Source: Pseudoduganella aquatica | GTDB taxonomy: Bacteria; Pseudomonadota; Gammaproteobacteria; Burkholderiales; Burkholderiaceae_D | DNA: 64,000 bases | Direction of reading: 5' to 3' | NCBI RefSeq assembly: GCF_009857595.1 | Contig: NZ_WWCU01000018.1 | Coordinates: 62,001-126,000 of the forward strand | Shown here: positions 29,869 through 39,402 of the stretch, piece by piece | How the letters are laid out: the number at the start of each line of letters is the position of its first letter | How positions within the stretch are numbered: the stretch's first letter is position 1 | Notes under the pieces: model-generated | The model's input: the letters and a program-made list of their open reading frames with translations, nothing else | The model's database searches: none | What the model was told of the DNA's origin: nothing | Made by a program: the position numbers and the translations under genes

Positions 29869-32673
29869 ATGATGCAAGAAACAATTTTGTCCCGTTCGGT
29901 ACGCCTGATCTGCGCCGGTGGCCTGGTGCTGGGCATGCATGCCGCCCAGGCGCAATCGACGCCGGAAACTATCCAGCGCGTTGAAATCACCGGTTCCTCG
30001 CTGAAACGCGTCGACGCCGAAACCGCCCTGCCCGTGCAGGTCATGTCCAAGGCAGAAATCGCCCGCACCGGCGCGACCAGCACGCAAGAACTGCTGACCT
30101 CGATCTCCGCCCTGTCCTCCTCCGGTTCGACCCAGAACTCGACCGGCGCCGGCAGCTCCACCTACGGCCTGTCCTCGATCTCGCTGCGCGGCCTGGGCGC
30201 CGAGCGCACCCTGGTGCTGGTGAACGGCCGCCGCCTGGCCGCCTTCGCCGGCGGCGGCGGCGCCTCCGTCAACGTCAACGTGATTCCGCTGGCCGCCATC
30301 GAACGCGTCGAAGTGCTGAAAGACGGCGCTTCGGGCGTGTACGGTTCGGACGCCGTGGCCGGCGTAGTCAACTTTATCCTGTCCAAGTCCTTCAAGGGCG
30401 TGGAAGTGACCGGCGGCTACGGCTCGCCAACCGAAGGCGGCGGCGGCCAGAACTCGAAAGCGTCCATCACCGGCGGCCTGGGCGACCTGAGCACCGACGG
30501 CTACTCCGTCGTGGTGTCGGCTTCGTACGAAAAAGAAAAACTGCTGAAAGCGACCGACCGCTCCTACTCGGCCACCGGCAACAACCTGCCTTACTACGCT
30601 TCCGGCGCGACCGGCCAGGGCAACATCGAAGGCGCGATTGTTCCAGGCGCCTACCCGAACGACCGTCTGCCAGGCTTCGGCAATGCGCCAGGCACCGGCT
30701 ACGGCAATCCGCTGGCCGACCAGGGCAAGTGCGATTCCATCCTGATGTACAAGAACGCGACCAACACCTCCAAGGGCACGCCATATTGCGCCTTCGACAG
30801 CGCCGCGTTCGTGGGCCTGATTCCACAGCGCGAACTGAAAAACCTGACCGCCAATGGCGCCTTCAAGATCAACGCCGACCACGAGCTGTTCGCCGACGCG
30901 CTGTATTCGGAGTCCACCGTCACCCAGAGCTTCCAGGGCAGCCCGGTGCGCCGCTCCTTCCTGGAAACCGACGGCGAGTTCGCCAAGCAAAAAGTGCATC
31001 CAGCGCTGCTGCTGTACCCAAGCAATCCGGTGTACCAGTCGATCGCCGTGCCTTACCTGACCAAATACGGCAGCATCAAGGGCAACGAAAACTTCCTGAC
31101 CCTGATCGGCAAGCCGCTGGCCATCACCAGCCGCGTGTTTGACTTCGGCAACCGCACCAGCGTCGACGAAGCCAAGCAGTCGCGCTTCGTCATCGGTTCG
31201 CGCGGCCAGGTATGGGGCCAGGACTACGAAGTGGCTGTCGCCAGCAACGAAAGCAAGATCCACGGCACCGTGCCGGCCGGCTACTTCTCGCAGGTCGCTT
31301 ACGCCAAGATCATCAACGATCCGGCCAACAACTGGAACCCATGGGCGCCAGGCGCGGTCCAGACCGGCGCACTGGCCGAGAAGCTGAAATCGGCCCAGTA
31401 CGCGGGCGACACCCTGGTGGGCAAATCGAAGAGCGACACCTTCGACGCCAAGATCTCGGGCGAGCTGCCGCAGTTCGCCGGCCTGACCGCGCAGTACGCG
31501 GTTGGCGCCCAGTCGCGCAAGGACAAGTTCCACACCAGCCCAAGCGCGGCACTGGAAACCGGCGACATCGCCGGCCTGGGCGGCAGCGTGCCACCAGTCA
31601 ACAAGTCGCGCACCATCAACTCGGTGTTCGCAGAAGGCGGCGTGCCGCTGACCAAGACCCTGGACCTGGGCGTGGCGCTGCGCCGCGACGACTACAACGA
31701 CGTCGGTGGCACCAACAACTACAAGGTGAACGGCCGCTGGCAGCCGCTGAAGTCGGTGCTGATCCGCGCCTCGGCCGGTTCGGGCTTCCGCGCCCCGACG
31801 CTGACCGATCTGTGGCAGCCGCAAACCACCGGCACTTCGGAGACCTTCAACGATCCGAAGACCGGCCAGTCGCAGCTGCAGGTGAACGCCGTGTCCGGCG
31901 GCAATCCGAATCTGAAGCCTGAAGAATCGAAGCAGCGTTCGGTCGGCATCGTGCTGTCGCCAGCCGACAACTTCACCTTCGGCGTGGACTGGTTCAAGAT
32001 CAAGGTGTCCGACATCCTGGCCACGCCGTCGGCGCAGGAAGTGGTATCGGGCTTCCGCCGCGGCGACTCCGCCTACGCCAACCTGGTGAAACTGGCCGGC
32101 AACGACGTCGACCTGATCTACACCACGCTGGCCAACACCGGCAACGCCAACGTAGAAGGCCTGGACGTGTTCGCGCAGTTCCGCCAGAACACCGCCTACG
32201 GCCGCTTCGACATGACCATGAACGGCACCTACATGGACAAGTTCGACCAGACCAGCCCTGGCGGCACGATCTCGCACAAGGTCGGCACGCTGGTGGACCA
32301 GAATGGCGACCCGGTACTGGGCGCGCAGAACGGCGGCGTGGTCCTGCGCTGGAAGCACGCGCTGAGCGCAGGCTGGAGCCAGGGTCCGCTGTCGGCTACC
32401 CTGACCCAGAACTTCGCATCCAGCTATGAAACCGGCTTCCGCCAAGGCGACGGCCAGCGCAACTTCATCGGCGCCATGGCCACCTACGACGCCAACGTCA
32501 CCTGGAAAGCCTGGAAATCGCTGGTGCTGAGCGCAGGCGTGCGCAACCTGTTCGACAAGCAGCCTGGCGTGTTCGTGCCAGTGTCGAACCAGTTCCAGGC
32601 CGGCTACGACATCAACCAATACGACCCACGCGGCCGCTTTGTGTACGTGTCCGCAGGCTACACCTTCAAGTAA
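29869..32673 (+). CDS. TonB-dependent receptor E
   Basis: Outer-membrane receptor, 934 residues. ATG at 29869 with GGGAG ten bases upstream. Signal peptide MQETILSRSVRLICAGGLVL...AQAQ. Plug: IQRVEITGSSLKRVDAETAL, then STYGLSSISLRGLGAERTLV and a Gly run FAGGGGASVNVNV. The barrel ends SAGYTFK, so like receptor A a Lys follows the last aromatic residue. It belongs to the same signal-peptide group as A, B, C and G. It is convergent with aroG, with a two-way terminator between them. Confidence 0.92.
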   Translation: MMQETILSRSVRLICAGGLVLGMHAAQAQSTPETIQRVEITGSSLKRVDAETALPVQVMSKAEIARTGATSTQELLTSISALSSSGSTQNSTGAGSSTYGLSSISLRGLGAERTLVLVNGRRLAAFAGGGGASVNVNVIPLAAIERVEVLKDGASGVYGSDAVAGVVNFILSKSFKGVEVTGGYGSPTEGGGGQNSKASITGGLGDLSTDGYSVVVSASYEKEKLLKATDRSYSATGNNLPYYASGATGQGNIEGAIVPGAYPNDRLPGFGNAPGTGYGNPLADQGKCDSILMYKNATNTSKGTPYCAFDSAAFVGLIPQRELKNLTANGAFKINADHELFADALYSESTVTQSFQGSPVRRSFLETDGEFAKQKVHPALLLYPSNPVYQSIAVPYLTKYGSIKGNENFLTLIGKPLAITSRVFDFGNRTSVDEAKQSRFVIGSRGQVWGQDYEVAVASNESKIHGTVPAGYFSQVAYAKIINDPANNWNPWAPGAVQTGALAEKLKSAQYAGDTLVGKSKSDTFDAKISGELPQFAGLTAQYAVGAQSRKDKFHTSPSAALETGDIAGLGGSVPPVNKSRTINSVFAEGGVPLTKTLDLGVALRRDDYNDVGGTNNYKVNGRWQPLKSVLIRASAGSGFRAPTLTDLWQPQTTGTSETFNDPKTGQSQLQVNAVSGGNPNLKPEESKQRSVGIVLSPADNFTFGVDWFKIKVSDILATPSAQEVVSGFRRGDSAYANLVKLAGNDVDLIYTTLANTGNANVEGLDVFAQFRQNTAYGRFDMTMNGTYMDKFDQTSPGGTISHKVGTLVDQNGDPVLGAQNGGVVLRWKHALSAGWSQGPLSATLTQNFASSYETGFRQGDGQRNFIGAMATYDANVTWKAWKSLVLSAGVRNLFDKQPGVFVPVSNQFQAGYDINQYDPRGRFVYVSAGYTFK

Positions 32674-32686
32674 TCTGCGCAACATG

Positions 32687-32718
32687 AAAAAAGCCCGCTT
32701 CGTGCGGGCTTTTTTTTT
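32687..32718. terminator. Two-way terminator between receptor E and aroG
   Basis: AAAAAAGCCCGC-TTCGT-GCGGGCTTTTTT; A-tract on one side and T-tract on the other, so it can end transcripts from both directions. Confidence 0.93.
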
Positions 32719-32728
32719 AGCGCTTCAG

Positions 32729-33790
32729 TCAGTCCACATTGTGCAGGCGGCGCTGGCGCACGGCGGCGGCCAGGCCTTCCAGCACCTGCACGCTGCTGTC
32801 CCAGTCTATGCAGCCGTCGGTGATGGACTGGCCATAGGTCAGCTCCTTGCCCGGCACCAGGTCCTGGCGGCCTGCCACCAGGTGCGACTCCACCATCACG
32901 CCGACGATGCGCGCGTCGCCGCCGGCGATCTGGCCGGCGATGTCGGCGCACACCGGGATCTGGTTCTCCGGCTTTTTCGAGCTGTTGGCGTGCGAGGCGT
33001 CTATCATCAGGCGCGCCGCCAGGCCTTGCGCGGCGATGGCCTTGCAAGCCTCGTCCACGCTGGCCGCGTCGTAGTTCGGCGCCTTGCCGCCGCGCAGGAT
33101 GATGTGGCAGTCCTCGTTGCCGTTGGTCGACACGATGGCCGAGTGGCCGCCCTTGGTCACCGACAGGAAGTGGTGCGGCTGCGAGGCGGCCTTGATGGCC
33201 TCGACGGCGATCTTGACGTTGCCGTCGGTGCCGTTCTTGAAGCCCACCGGGCAGGACAGGCCGGAGGCCAGCTCGCGGTGCACCTGCGACTCGGTGGTGC
33301 GGGCGCCGATCGCGCCCCAGCTGATCAGGTCGGCGATGTACTGCGGGCTGATCACGTCCAGGTATTCGGTGCCGGCCGGCAGGCCCAGCTCGTTGATGTC
33401 GCGCAGCAGCTCGCGCGCCATGCGCAGGCCGTCGTTGATGCGGAAGCTGTTGTCCATGTAGGGGTCGTTGATCATGCCCTTCCAGCCCACGGTGGTGCGC
33501 GGCTTCTCGAAGTACACCCGCATCACGATCTCCAGGTCCGCGCCCAGCTTCTCGCGCAGCGGCGCCAGGCGGCGCGCGTATTCCATGGCCGCTTTCGGGT
33601 CATGGATGGAGCACGGGCCGATCACCACCATCAGGCGGTCGTCCTGGCCGTGCAGGATGCGGTGCAGCGCCACGCGCGCATTGGCGGCAGTGGCGCTGGC
33701 GGCCTCGGTGCAGGCGAACTCGCGGATCAGGTGCGAGGGGGGGACCAGTTCCTTCATTTCGCGGATGCGCAGGTCGTCGGTGCGTTGCAT
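32729..33790 (-). CDS. aroG: 3-deoxy-7-phosphoheptulonate synthase (DAHP synthase, class I)
   Basis: The enzyme joins phosphoenolpyruvate and erythrose-4-phosphate in the first committed step of aromatic amino acid synthesis. The 353-residue product has the class I (AroF/G/H) blocks VVIGPCSIHDPKAAMEYARR, YFEKPRTTVGWKGMINDPYMD, IGARTTESQVHRELASGLSC, GFKNGTDGN and ITDGCIDWDSS. The length matches the E. coli isoenzymes. The ATG has CAGGAG five bases upstream. Expression is probably set by the attenuator in its 200-nt leader, whose Phe/Tyr-rich peptide points to control by charged tRNA-Phe. The symbol is used for the family; which feedback inhibitor acts on the enzyme cannot be told. Confidence 0.93.
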   Translation of the reverse strand: MQRTDDLRIREMKELVPPSHLIREFACTEAASATAANARVALHRILHGQDDRLMVVIGPCSIHDPKAAMEYARRLAPLREKLGADLEIVMRVYFEKPRTTVGWKGMINDPYMDNSFRINDGLRMARELLRDINELGLPAGTEYLDVISPQYIADLISWGAIGARTTESQVHRELASGLSCPVGFKNGTDGNVKIAVEAIKAASQPHHFLSVTKGGHSAIVSTNGNEDCHIILRGGKAPNYDAASVDEACKAIAAQGLAARLMIDASHANSSKKPENQIPVCADIAGQIAGGDARIVGVMVESHLVAGRQDLVPGKELTYGQSITDGCIDWDSSVQVLEGLAAAVRQRRLHNVD

Positions 33791-33827
33791 GGTATCTCCT
33801 GAAGTCTAAGGCTGAAAATCGTGGGCT

Positions 33828-33855
33828 AAAAAAAAACCGCCATCGCTGGCGGTTT
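33828..33855 (-). terminator. aroG leader terminator (attenuator)
   Basis: On the minus strand AAACCGCCA-GCGA-TGGCGGTTT (33855-33834) is followed by six more Ts. It lies 38 nt before the aroG ATG and 48 nt after the leader peptide stop. The ACCGCC of its first arm is complementary to GGCGGT in leader codons 19-21 (33915-33910), which gives a competing antiterminator. Confidence 0.85.
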
Positions 33856-33902
33856 GTCTGGGTCTGCTGGGATCTCGTTTTTGCTGCTACGTGAACCGGC
33901 CG

Positions 33903-33971
33903 CTACTCCACCGCCTTTGGGTTGGAATTGCTAAAGTAAAAATGGCCGGTAAAGAAAACGCAGAAGTGCAT
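33903..33971 (-). CDS. aroG leader peptide (Phe/Tyr-rich, 22 residues)
   Basis: The peptide begins MHFCVFFTGHFYF and continues SNSNPKAVE. Phe occurs at 3, 6, 7, 11 and 13 and Tyr at 12, so six of eleven residues from 3 to 13 are the aromatic end products of the pathway. AGGA lies eight bases before the ATG. The frame begins 20 nt after the inferred transcription start and ends 48 nt before the terminator hairpin. This is the layout of pheL-type leader peptides: a ribosome slowed at Phe codons by lack of charged tRNA-Phe would favour readthrough into aroG. The short frame escapes length-based gene calling. Function is inferred from layout. Confidence 0.8.
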   Translation of the reverse strand: MHFCVFFTGHFYFSNSNPKAVE

Positions 33972-33997
33972 GGATGAAATCCTAAAAGGTTGCAACG

Positions 33998-34027
33998 ACT
34001 ATAGCAACAATTTGCAAGCTTTGGCAA
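33998..34027 (-). promoter_or_regulatory. aroG promoter
   Basis: On the minus strand TTGCCA (34022-34027) and TATAGT (33998-34003) are 18 bp apart. The predicted start is near 33991, giving a leader of about 200 nt. Confidence 0.65.
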
Positions 34028-34109
34028 GCAGTTTCCTTGATCCAGATCAGCACCCCCTCGCCCAAAGAAGGCAAGACTGCACAATCCTGCTTACCTTATG
34101 GAGAATGCA

Positions 34110-36917
34110 ATGAAGAAACTGATCTTGCCCGGCCTGCTCAGTGTGCTGGGCCAGGCTTACGCGCAGGAAGCCGCCCAGCAGCCCATGCAGCGGGTGGAAA
34201 TCACCGGCTCCAACATCCGCCGCGCCCAGGCCGAAACCGCCTCGCCGGTCCAGACGCTGAGCCGGGCCGATATCGAAAAATCCGGCAAGACCACGGTGGC
34301 CGAGCTGATGCAGACGCTGGCGGTGGACAACCAGGGCTCGGTGCCGATGACCTTCGGCGGCGGCTTCGCCTCGGGCGCGTCCGGCATCTCGCTGCGCGGC
34401 CTGGGCGCGGCCTCCACCCTGGTGCTGATCAACGGCCGCCGCGTGGCGCCCTACGGCCTGGCCGACGACGGCCAGAAAGTGTTCGCCGACCTGAACGTGA
34501 TCCCGTCCGAAGCCATCGAACGGGTGGAAATCCTGAAGGACGGCGCCTCCGCCATCTACGGCTCGGACGCCATCGCCGGCGTGGTCAACGTGATACTGCG
34601 GCGCGACTTCCAGGGCACCACGGTGCGCGCCAGCCAGGGCGTGTCCGAAGAGCGCGACGGCCACGACACGCGCCTGGCCATTACCCACGGCATCGGCAGC
34701 CTGGATAGCGACCGCTACAACTTCATGGCCAGCCTGGAATACGGCCGCAAAGGCGCGGTCGCCAACAGCGCGCGCAGCGGCCGCCGCTACATCGGCCGCA
34801 GCGACCTGCGCGACTACGGCTTCTCGGCCCAGGAAACGCTGGGCGGCACCGGCGCCATCATCAGCAACAACAACGCCGGCAGCGCGGTCAACGGCAATGT
34901 GCGCAATCCCGACACGCTGGACTACTACAGCCGCGGCAACCCGGCCGGCGCCGGCTTCACGCGCTTCTTCCCCGGCGCCGCCTGCGCCAACTTCACGCGC
35001 CACCCGCAAGGCGACCCCGGCGGCGGCTGCCTGATCGACGCGCAGCAGCAATACAGTGAAATCCAGCCCGAGCAGGAAACCGCCAACGCCTTCGCGCGCC
35101 TGAGCTACCAACTCAGTCCGGGCTGGCTGGCGTACAGCGAGCTGAACTTCTATCACAGCAATTCCACCGCCACCACCACGCCGTCCACCGTCAGCGCCTC
35201 GGTCGGCTACCCGGGCGGCCCGGTCAGCAACGCCGCCGTGCAGCTGGGCGCGGCCCATCCGGACAATCCCTACTTCGGCCGCGCCGCGCGGCTGCGCTAC
35301 CTGGCGGCCGACGCCGGCCCGCGCGTGAGCCACGTGGGCTCGGACTTCACGCGCTTCGTGGCCGGCGCCAAGGGCAACTGGCAGCAGTGGGACATCGACG
35401 CCGCCTGGCTGTTCTCGCAAAACGAAGTGAGCAACACCCGCACCGGCTATCTGCAGCGCGACGTGGCCTTCGCCCTGCTCGACCCCAGCCCGGCCAATGT
35501 GGCGGCGGCGCGCGCGCGCAGCGCCGCCTACGCCGCGCTGCCGGCCGGCAGCTACTGGCGCATCGGCGAGAACGCCGGCCTGAATTCGGCCGCGCTGTAC
35601 GGCGCGCTCTCGCCCACCATCGCCAACGACGCCGCCACCCGCATCAACCAGCTCGACGTGAAAGCCAGCCGCGAATTCGGCCAGCTGCCCGGCGGCGCGC
35701 TGGGCATGGCGGTGGGCGCCGAATACCGGCGCGAATCGACCGAGCTGGCGCCCACCCAGGGCACGGAGATCGGCAACATCATCGGCCTGGGCTACTCGGC
35801 CTACAAGGGCAAGCGCAAGGCCAGCGCCGTGTACGCCGAGCTGCTGGCGCCGCTGCACAAGACGCTGGAGGCCTCGGCCGCGCTGCGCTACGACCATTTC
35901 TCCGACGTCGGCAATTCCTACACGCCGAAAGCGGGCCTGAAATGGACGCCGGTCAAGGAATTCGCGCTGCGCGGCACCTTCGCGCGCGGTTTCCGCGCCC
36001 CCAGCGCGGCCGAGAACGGCGTGGGCGGCCTGGCCGCCTTCTCCACCGCGGAGGACCCGGCGCGCTGCGCCTTGGGCGTGCAGGTGGCCTGCAACCCGGC
36101 CTCCATCGCCATCATCACCTCGCCCAACCCGGCGCTGGCGCCGGAGCGCTCGAAGAGCTACAGCGCCGGCGTGGTGTGGGATCCGCTGCCGCGCACCAGC
36201 GTGTCGCTGGACTTCTGGCAGATCAAGCGCAAGAACGAGATCAACCAGGAACAGACCGACGCGGCCATCGCGGCCGGCCATATCGCGCGCGACCCGTCCA
36301 CCGCCGTCCTGCCGGGCGATCCGGGCGCCATCACGGCGGTGCTGGCGCGCTACGTCAACTCCAGCAACACCAAGGTGCGCGGGGCCGACCTGGACCTGCG
36401 CAAGACCTTCGGCATGGGCAGCTGGGGCACGCTGTCGGCGGACGCCAAGTGGACGCACCTGTTCAAATGGCTGCGCACGGAGACCGACGGTTCGCAGCGC
36501 GACTTCGCCGGCACGCACGGCAATTGCGACGTGACCAACTGCATCGGTACGCCGGACGACAGGGTGAACCTGAGCGCCACCTGGGAGCGCGACGCCTTGC
36601 GCCTGACGGCCAGCGCCAACTACCGGGGCAAGCTGGACAACACGCTGTTCAAGAACGACCCGGACGGCTGCGCCACCCACTTTGCCGACGGCACGGACGC
36701 GCCGCGCGGCTGCAAGCTGGCGTCGTTCACCACGGTGGACCTGACGGCGCGCTGGAGGGTCAGCGAGAAGATGGAAGTGACGGCGTCGGTGCAGAATCTG
36801 TTCGACAAGATTGCGCCGCTGGACCCGCTCACCTATGGCGCGGTGTCGTACAACCCGCTGGACTATAGCGGCGCGCTGGGGCGCTACTTCAATGTGGGGA
36901 TGCGCTACAAGTTCTGA
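34110..36917 (+). CDS. TonB-dependent receptor F
   Basis: Outer-membrane receptor, 935 residues. I choose the ATG at 34110 because GGAG (34100-34103) precedes it by six bases. The ATG at 34098 overlaps that ribosome site and would add four residues. Signal peptide MKKLILPGLLSVLGQAYAQ is short and unlike the others. Plug: MQRVEITGSNIRRAQAETAS, ISLRGLGAASTLVLINGRRV; the loop THGNCDVTNCIGTPDD is shared with A and B. It ends GMRYKF. By barrel sequence it is a third member of the A/B group with a different signal peptide and no TTGACA-type promoter. Transcription starts away from aroG within the 120 bp before it, but I see no clear promoter. Confidence 0.92.
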   Translation: MKKLILPGLLSVLGQAYAQEAAQQPMQRVEITGSNIRRAQAETASPVQTLSRADIEKSGKTTVAELMQTLAVDNQGSVPMTFGGGFASGASGISLRGLGAASTLVLINGRRVAPYGLADDGQKVFADLNVIPSEAIERVEILKDGASAIYGSDAIAGVVNVILRRDFQGTTVRASQGVSEERDGHDTRLAITHGIGSLDSDRYNFMASLEYGRKGAVANSARSGRRYIGRSDLRDYGFSAQETLGGTGAIISNNNAGSAVNGNVRNPDTLDYYSRGNPAGAGFTRFFPGAACANFTRHPQGDPGGGCLIDAQQQYSEIQPEQETANAFARLSYQLSPGWLAYSELNFYHSNSTATTTPSTVSASVGYPGGPVSNAAVQLGAAHPDNPYFGRAARLRYLAADAGPRVSHVGSDFTRFVAGAKGNWQQWDIDAAWLFSQNEVSNTRTGYLQRDVAFALLDPSPANVAAARARSAAYAALPAGSYWRIGENAGLNSAALYGALSPTIANDAATRINQLDVKASREFGQLPGGALGMAVGAEYRRESTELAPTQGTEIGNIIGLGYSAYKGKRKASAVYAELLAPLHKTLEASAALRYDHFSDVGNSYTPKAGLKWTPVKEFALRGTFARGFRAPSAAENGVGGLAAFSTAEDPARCALGVQVACNPASIAIITSPNPALAPERSKSYSAGVVWDPLPRTSVSLDFWQIKRKNEINQEQTDAAIAAGHIARDPSTAVLPGDPGAITAVLARYVNSSNTKVRGADLDLRKTFGMGSWGTLSADAKWTHLFKWLRTETDGSQRDFAGTHGNCDVTNCIGTPDDRVNLSATWERDALRLTASANYRGKLDNTLFKNDPDGCATHFADGTDAPRGCKLASFTTVDLTARWRVSEKMEVTASVQNLFDKIAPLDPLTYGAVSYNPLDYSGALGRYFNVGMRYKF

Positions 36918-36925
36918 TGGCGGTG

Positions 36926-37027
36926 GCGGGTTACGGCGTCCCGCCTAACCCGCCCTACGCCGGAAAATGCCTACGAATGCCGGCAATTCCGTAGGGCGGG
37001 TTAGAACCGCAGGTTCGTAACCCGCCA
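36926..37027. repeat. Pair of inverted REP-like units between receptor F and tldD
   Basis: Unit 1 (36926-36960) has arms GGCGGGTTACG and TAACCCGCC followed by CTACG. Unit 2 (36991-37027) is the same in the other direction, CGTAGGGCGGGTTAG...GTAACCCGCC. This is a two-unit REP/BIME-like element between convergent genes; it may end transcription or protect 3' ends. A third copy is inside the permease gene at 15295-15329. Confidence 0.75.
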
Positions 37028-37035
37028 AGCGCGGC

Positions 37036-38496
37036 TTAAGCGGTGCCGCCAACGGTCACGCCGTCGAGGCGCAAGGTCGGCTGGCCCACGCCCACCGGCA
37101 CGCTCTGGCCTTCCTTGCCGCACACGCCCACGCCCGAATCGAGCTTCATGTCGTTGCCTATCATGGACACGCGGTTGAGCACGTCCGGACCGTTGCCGAT
37201 CAGCGTGGCGCCCTTGACCGGATAGGTGATCTTGCCGTCCTCGATCATATAGGCTTCGCTGGCCGAGAACACGAACTTGCCGTTCGTGATGTCGACCTGG
37301 CCGCCGCCGAAATTGACCGCGTACAGGCCGTTCTTGACCGAAGCCAGGATCTCGCCCGGGTCCTTGTCGCCGCCCAGCATATAGGTGTTGGTCATGCGCG
37401 GCATCGGCAGGTGGGCGAACGATTCGCGGCGCGCGTTGCCGGTCACGGGCATCTTCATCAGGCGCGCGTTCATGGTGTCCTGGATATAGCCCTTCAGGAT
37501 GCCGTCCTCGATCAGCGTGGTGCACTGGCTCGGGTTGCCTTCATCGTCGATATTGAGCGAACCGCGGCGGTCCTTCAGCGTGCCGTCGTCCACCACGGTC
37601 ACGCCCTTGGCGGCCACGCGCTCGCCGATGCGGCCCGAGAAGGTGGACGAACCCTTGCGGTTGAAGTCGCCCTCCAGGCCGTGGCCGATGGCTTCGTGCA
37701 GCAGGATGCCGGGCCAGCCCGGTCCCAGCACCACGGTCATCGGACCAGCCGGTGCAGGACGCGCGTCCAGGTTGACGATGGCCGATTTCACCGCGTCTTC
37801 CGCGTACTGCTCCAGCAGCTCGTCGCTGAAGTAGCCGTAGTCGTAGCGGCCGCCGCCGCCGGACGAACCCACCTCGCGGCGACCGTCCTGCTCGGCGATC
37901 ACGGTCAGCGACACGCGCACCAGCGGGCGGATGTCGGCCGCCAGCACGCCGTCGCTGCGCACCACCAGCACCACGTCGTATTCACCGGCCAGGCCGGCCA
38001 TCACCTGCACCACGCGCGGGTCCTTGGCGCGGGCCATTTTCTCCAGGCGCTCCAGCAGCTTGACCTTGGCGGTCGCGTCCAGCGAGGTCAGCGGGTCGTG
38101 CGGCAGGTAGAGCGAGCGGCCGCCCACCTGGGTCATGCCGCTGGCCACCTTGATCTTGCCGGCGCCGGCGCGGCCGATGGTGCGGGTTGCCGCCGCCGCT
38201 TCCATCAGCGCGCGTTCGGAAATGTCGTCCGAGTAGGCGAAGGCGGTCTTGTCGCCGGAAATGGCGCGCACGCCCACGCCCTGGTCGATGGAGAAGCTGC
38301 CGGTCTTGACGATGCCCTCTTCCAGGCTCCAGCCCTCGTTCTTGGTGAACTGGAAATACAGGTCGGCGTAGTCGACCTTGTGGGTGAACATGCTGCCCAG
38401 CGTTTTCAGCAGCTTGCCTTCGTCCAGGCCGAACGGCGTCAGCAGCAAATCGCGCGCGACGGCCAGGGTGGACAGATTGGGTTCGAATGGGATCAT
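37036..38496 (-). CDS. tldD: Metalloprotease TldD
   Basis: TldD with its partner TldE/PmbA forms a zinc peptidase that cleaves unfolded peptides and takes part in microcin maturation and CcdA turnover. The 486-residue product begins [20 protein letters not shown]. It has the zinc site [16 protein letters not shown] and the family blocks [20 protein letters not shown] and [20 protein letters not shown]. The ATG at 38494-38496 is chosen because the open frame upstream has no family similarity. The gene is 86 bp downstream of the amidase gene on the same strand, with a GC palindrome between. Confidence 0.95.
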   Translation of the reverse strand: MIPFEPNLSTLAVARDLLLTPFGLDEGKLLKTLGSMFTHKVDYADLYFQFTKNEGWSLEEGIVKTGSFSIDQGVGVRAISGDKTAFAYSDDISERALMEAAAATRTIGRAGAGKIKVASGMTQVGGRSLYLPHDPLTSLDATAKVKLLERLEKMARAKDPRVVQVMAGLAGEYDVVLVVRSDGVLAADIRPLVRVSLTVIAEQDGRREVGSSGGGGRYDYGYFSDELLEQYAEDAVKSAIVNLDARPAPAGPMTVVLGPGWPGILLHEAIGHGLEGDFNRKGSSTFSGRIGERVAAKGVTVVDDGTLKDRRGSLNIDDEGNPSQCTTLIEDGILKGYIQDTMNARLMKMPVTGNARRESFAHLPMPRMTNTYMLGGDKDPGEILASVKNGLYAVNFGGGQVDITNGKFVFSASEAYMIEDGKITYPVKGATLIGNGPDVLNRVSMIGNDMKLDSGVGVCGKEGQSVPVGVGQPTLRLDGVTVGGTA

Positions 38497-38547
38497 GATA
38501 GTGCCTTGTGTGTGATGCTGCATTGTACTTTGAACCAGCGGCCAACG

Positions 38548-38578
38548 CCGGGGACAGACCCGCCGGGTCTGTCCCCGG
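38548..38578. repeat. Perfect 14-bp inverted repeat after the amidase gene
   Basis: CCGGGGACAGACCC and GGGTCTGTCCCCGG around a GCC loop, five bases after the amidase stop and 52 bp before the tldD start. No T-tract. A related GGGTCCGACCCC palindrome lies near 7570. It is probably a dispersed REP-like element. Confidence 0.7.
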
Positions 38579-38582
38579 GGGC

Positions 38583-39386
<804 letters not shown>

Positions 39387-39402
39387 GTCCTTCCCGATGT
39401 CT

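Noticed and set aside
33887-34084. 65-residue frame in the aroG leader
   Set aside because: It is in a different frame from the leader peptide, has no ribosome site and runs across the promoter.
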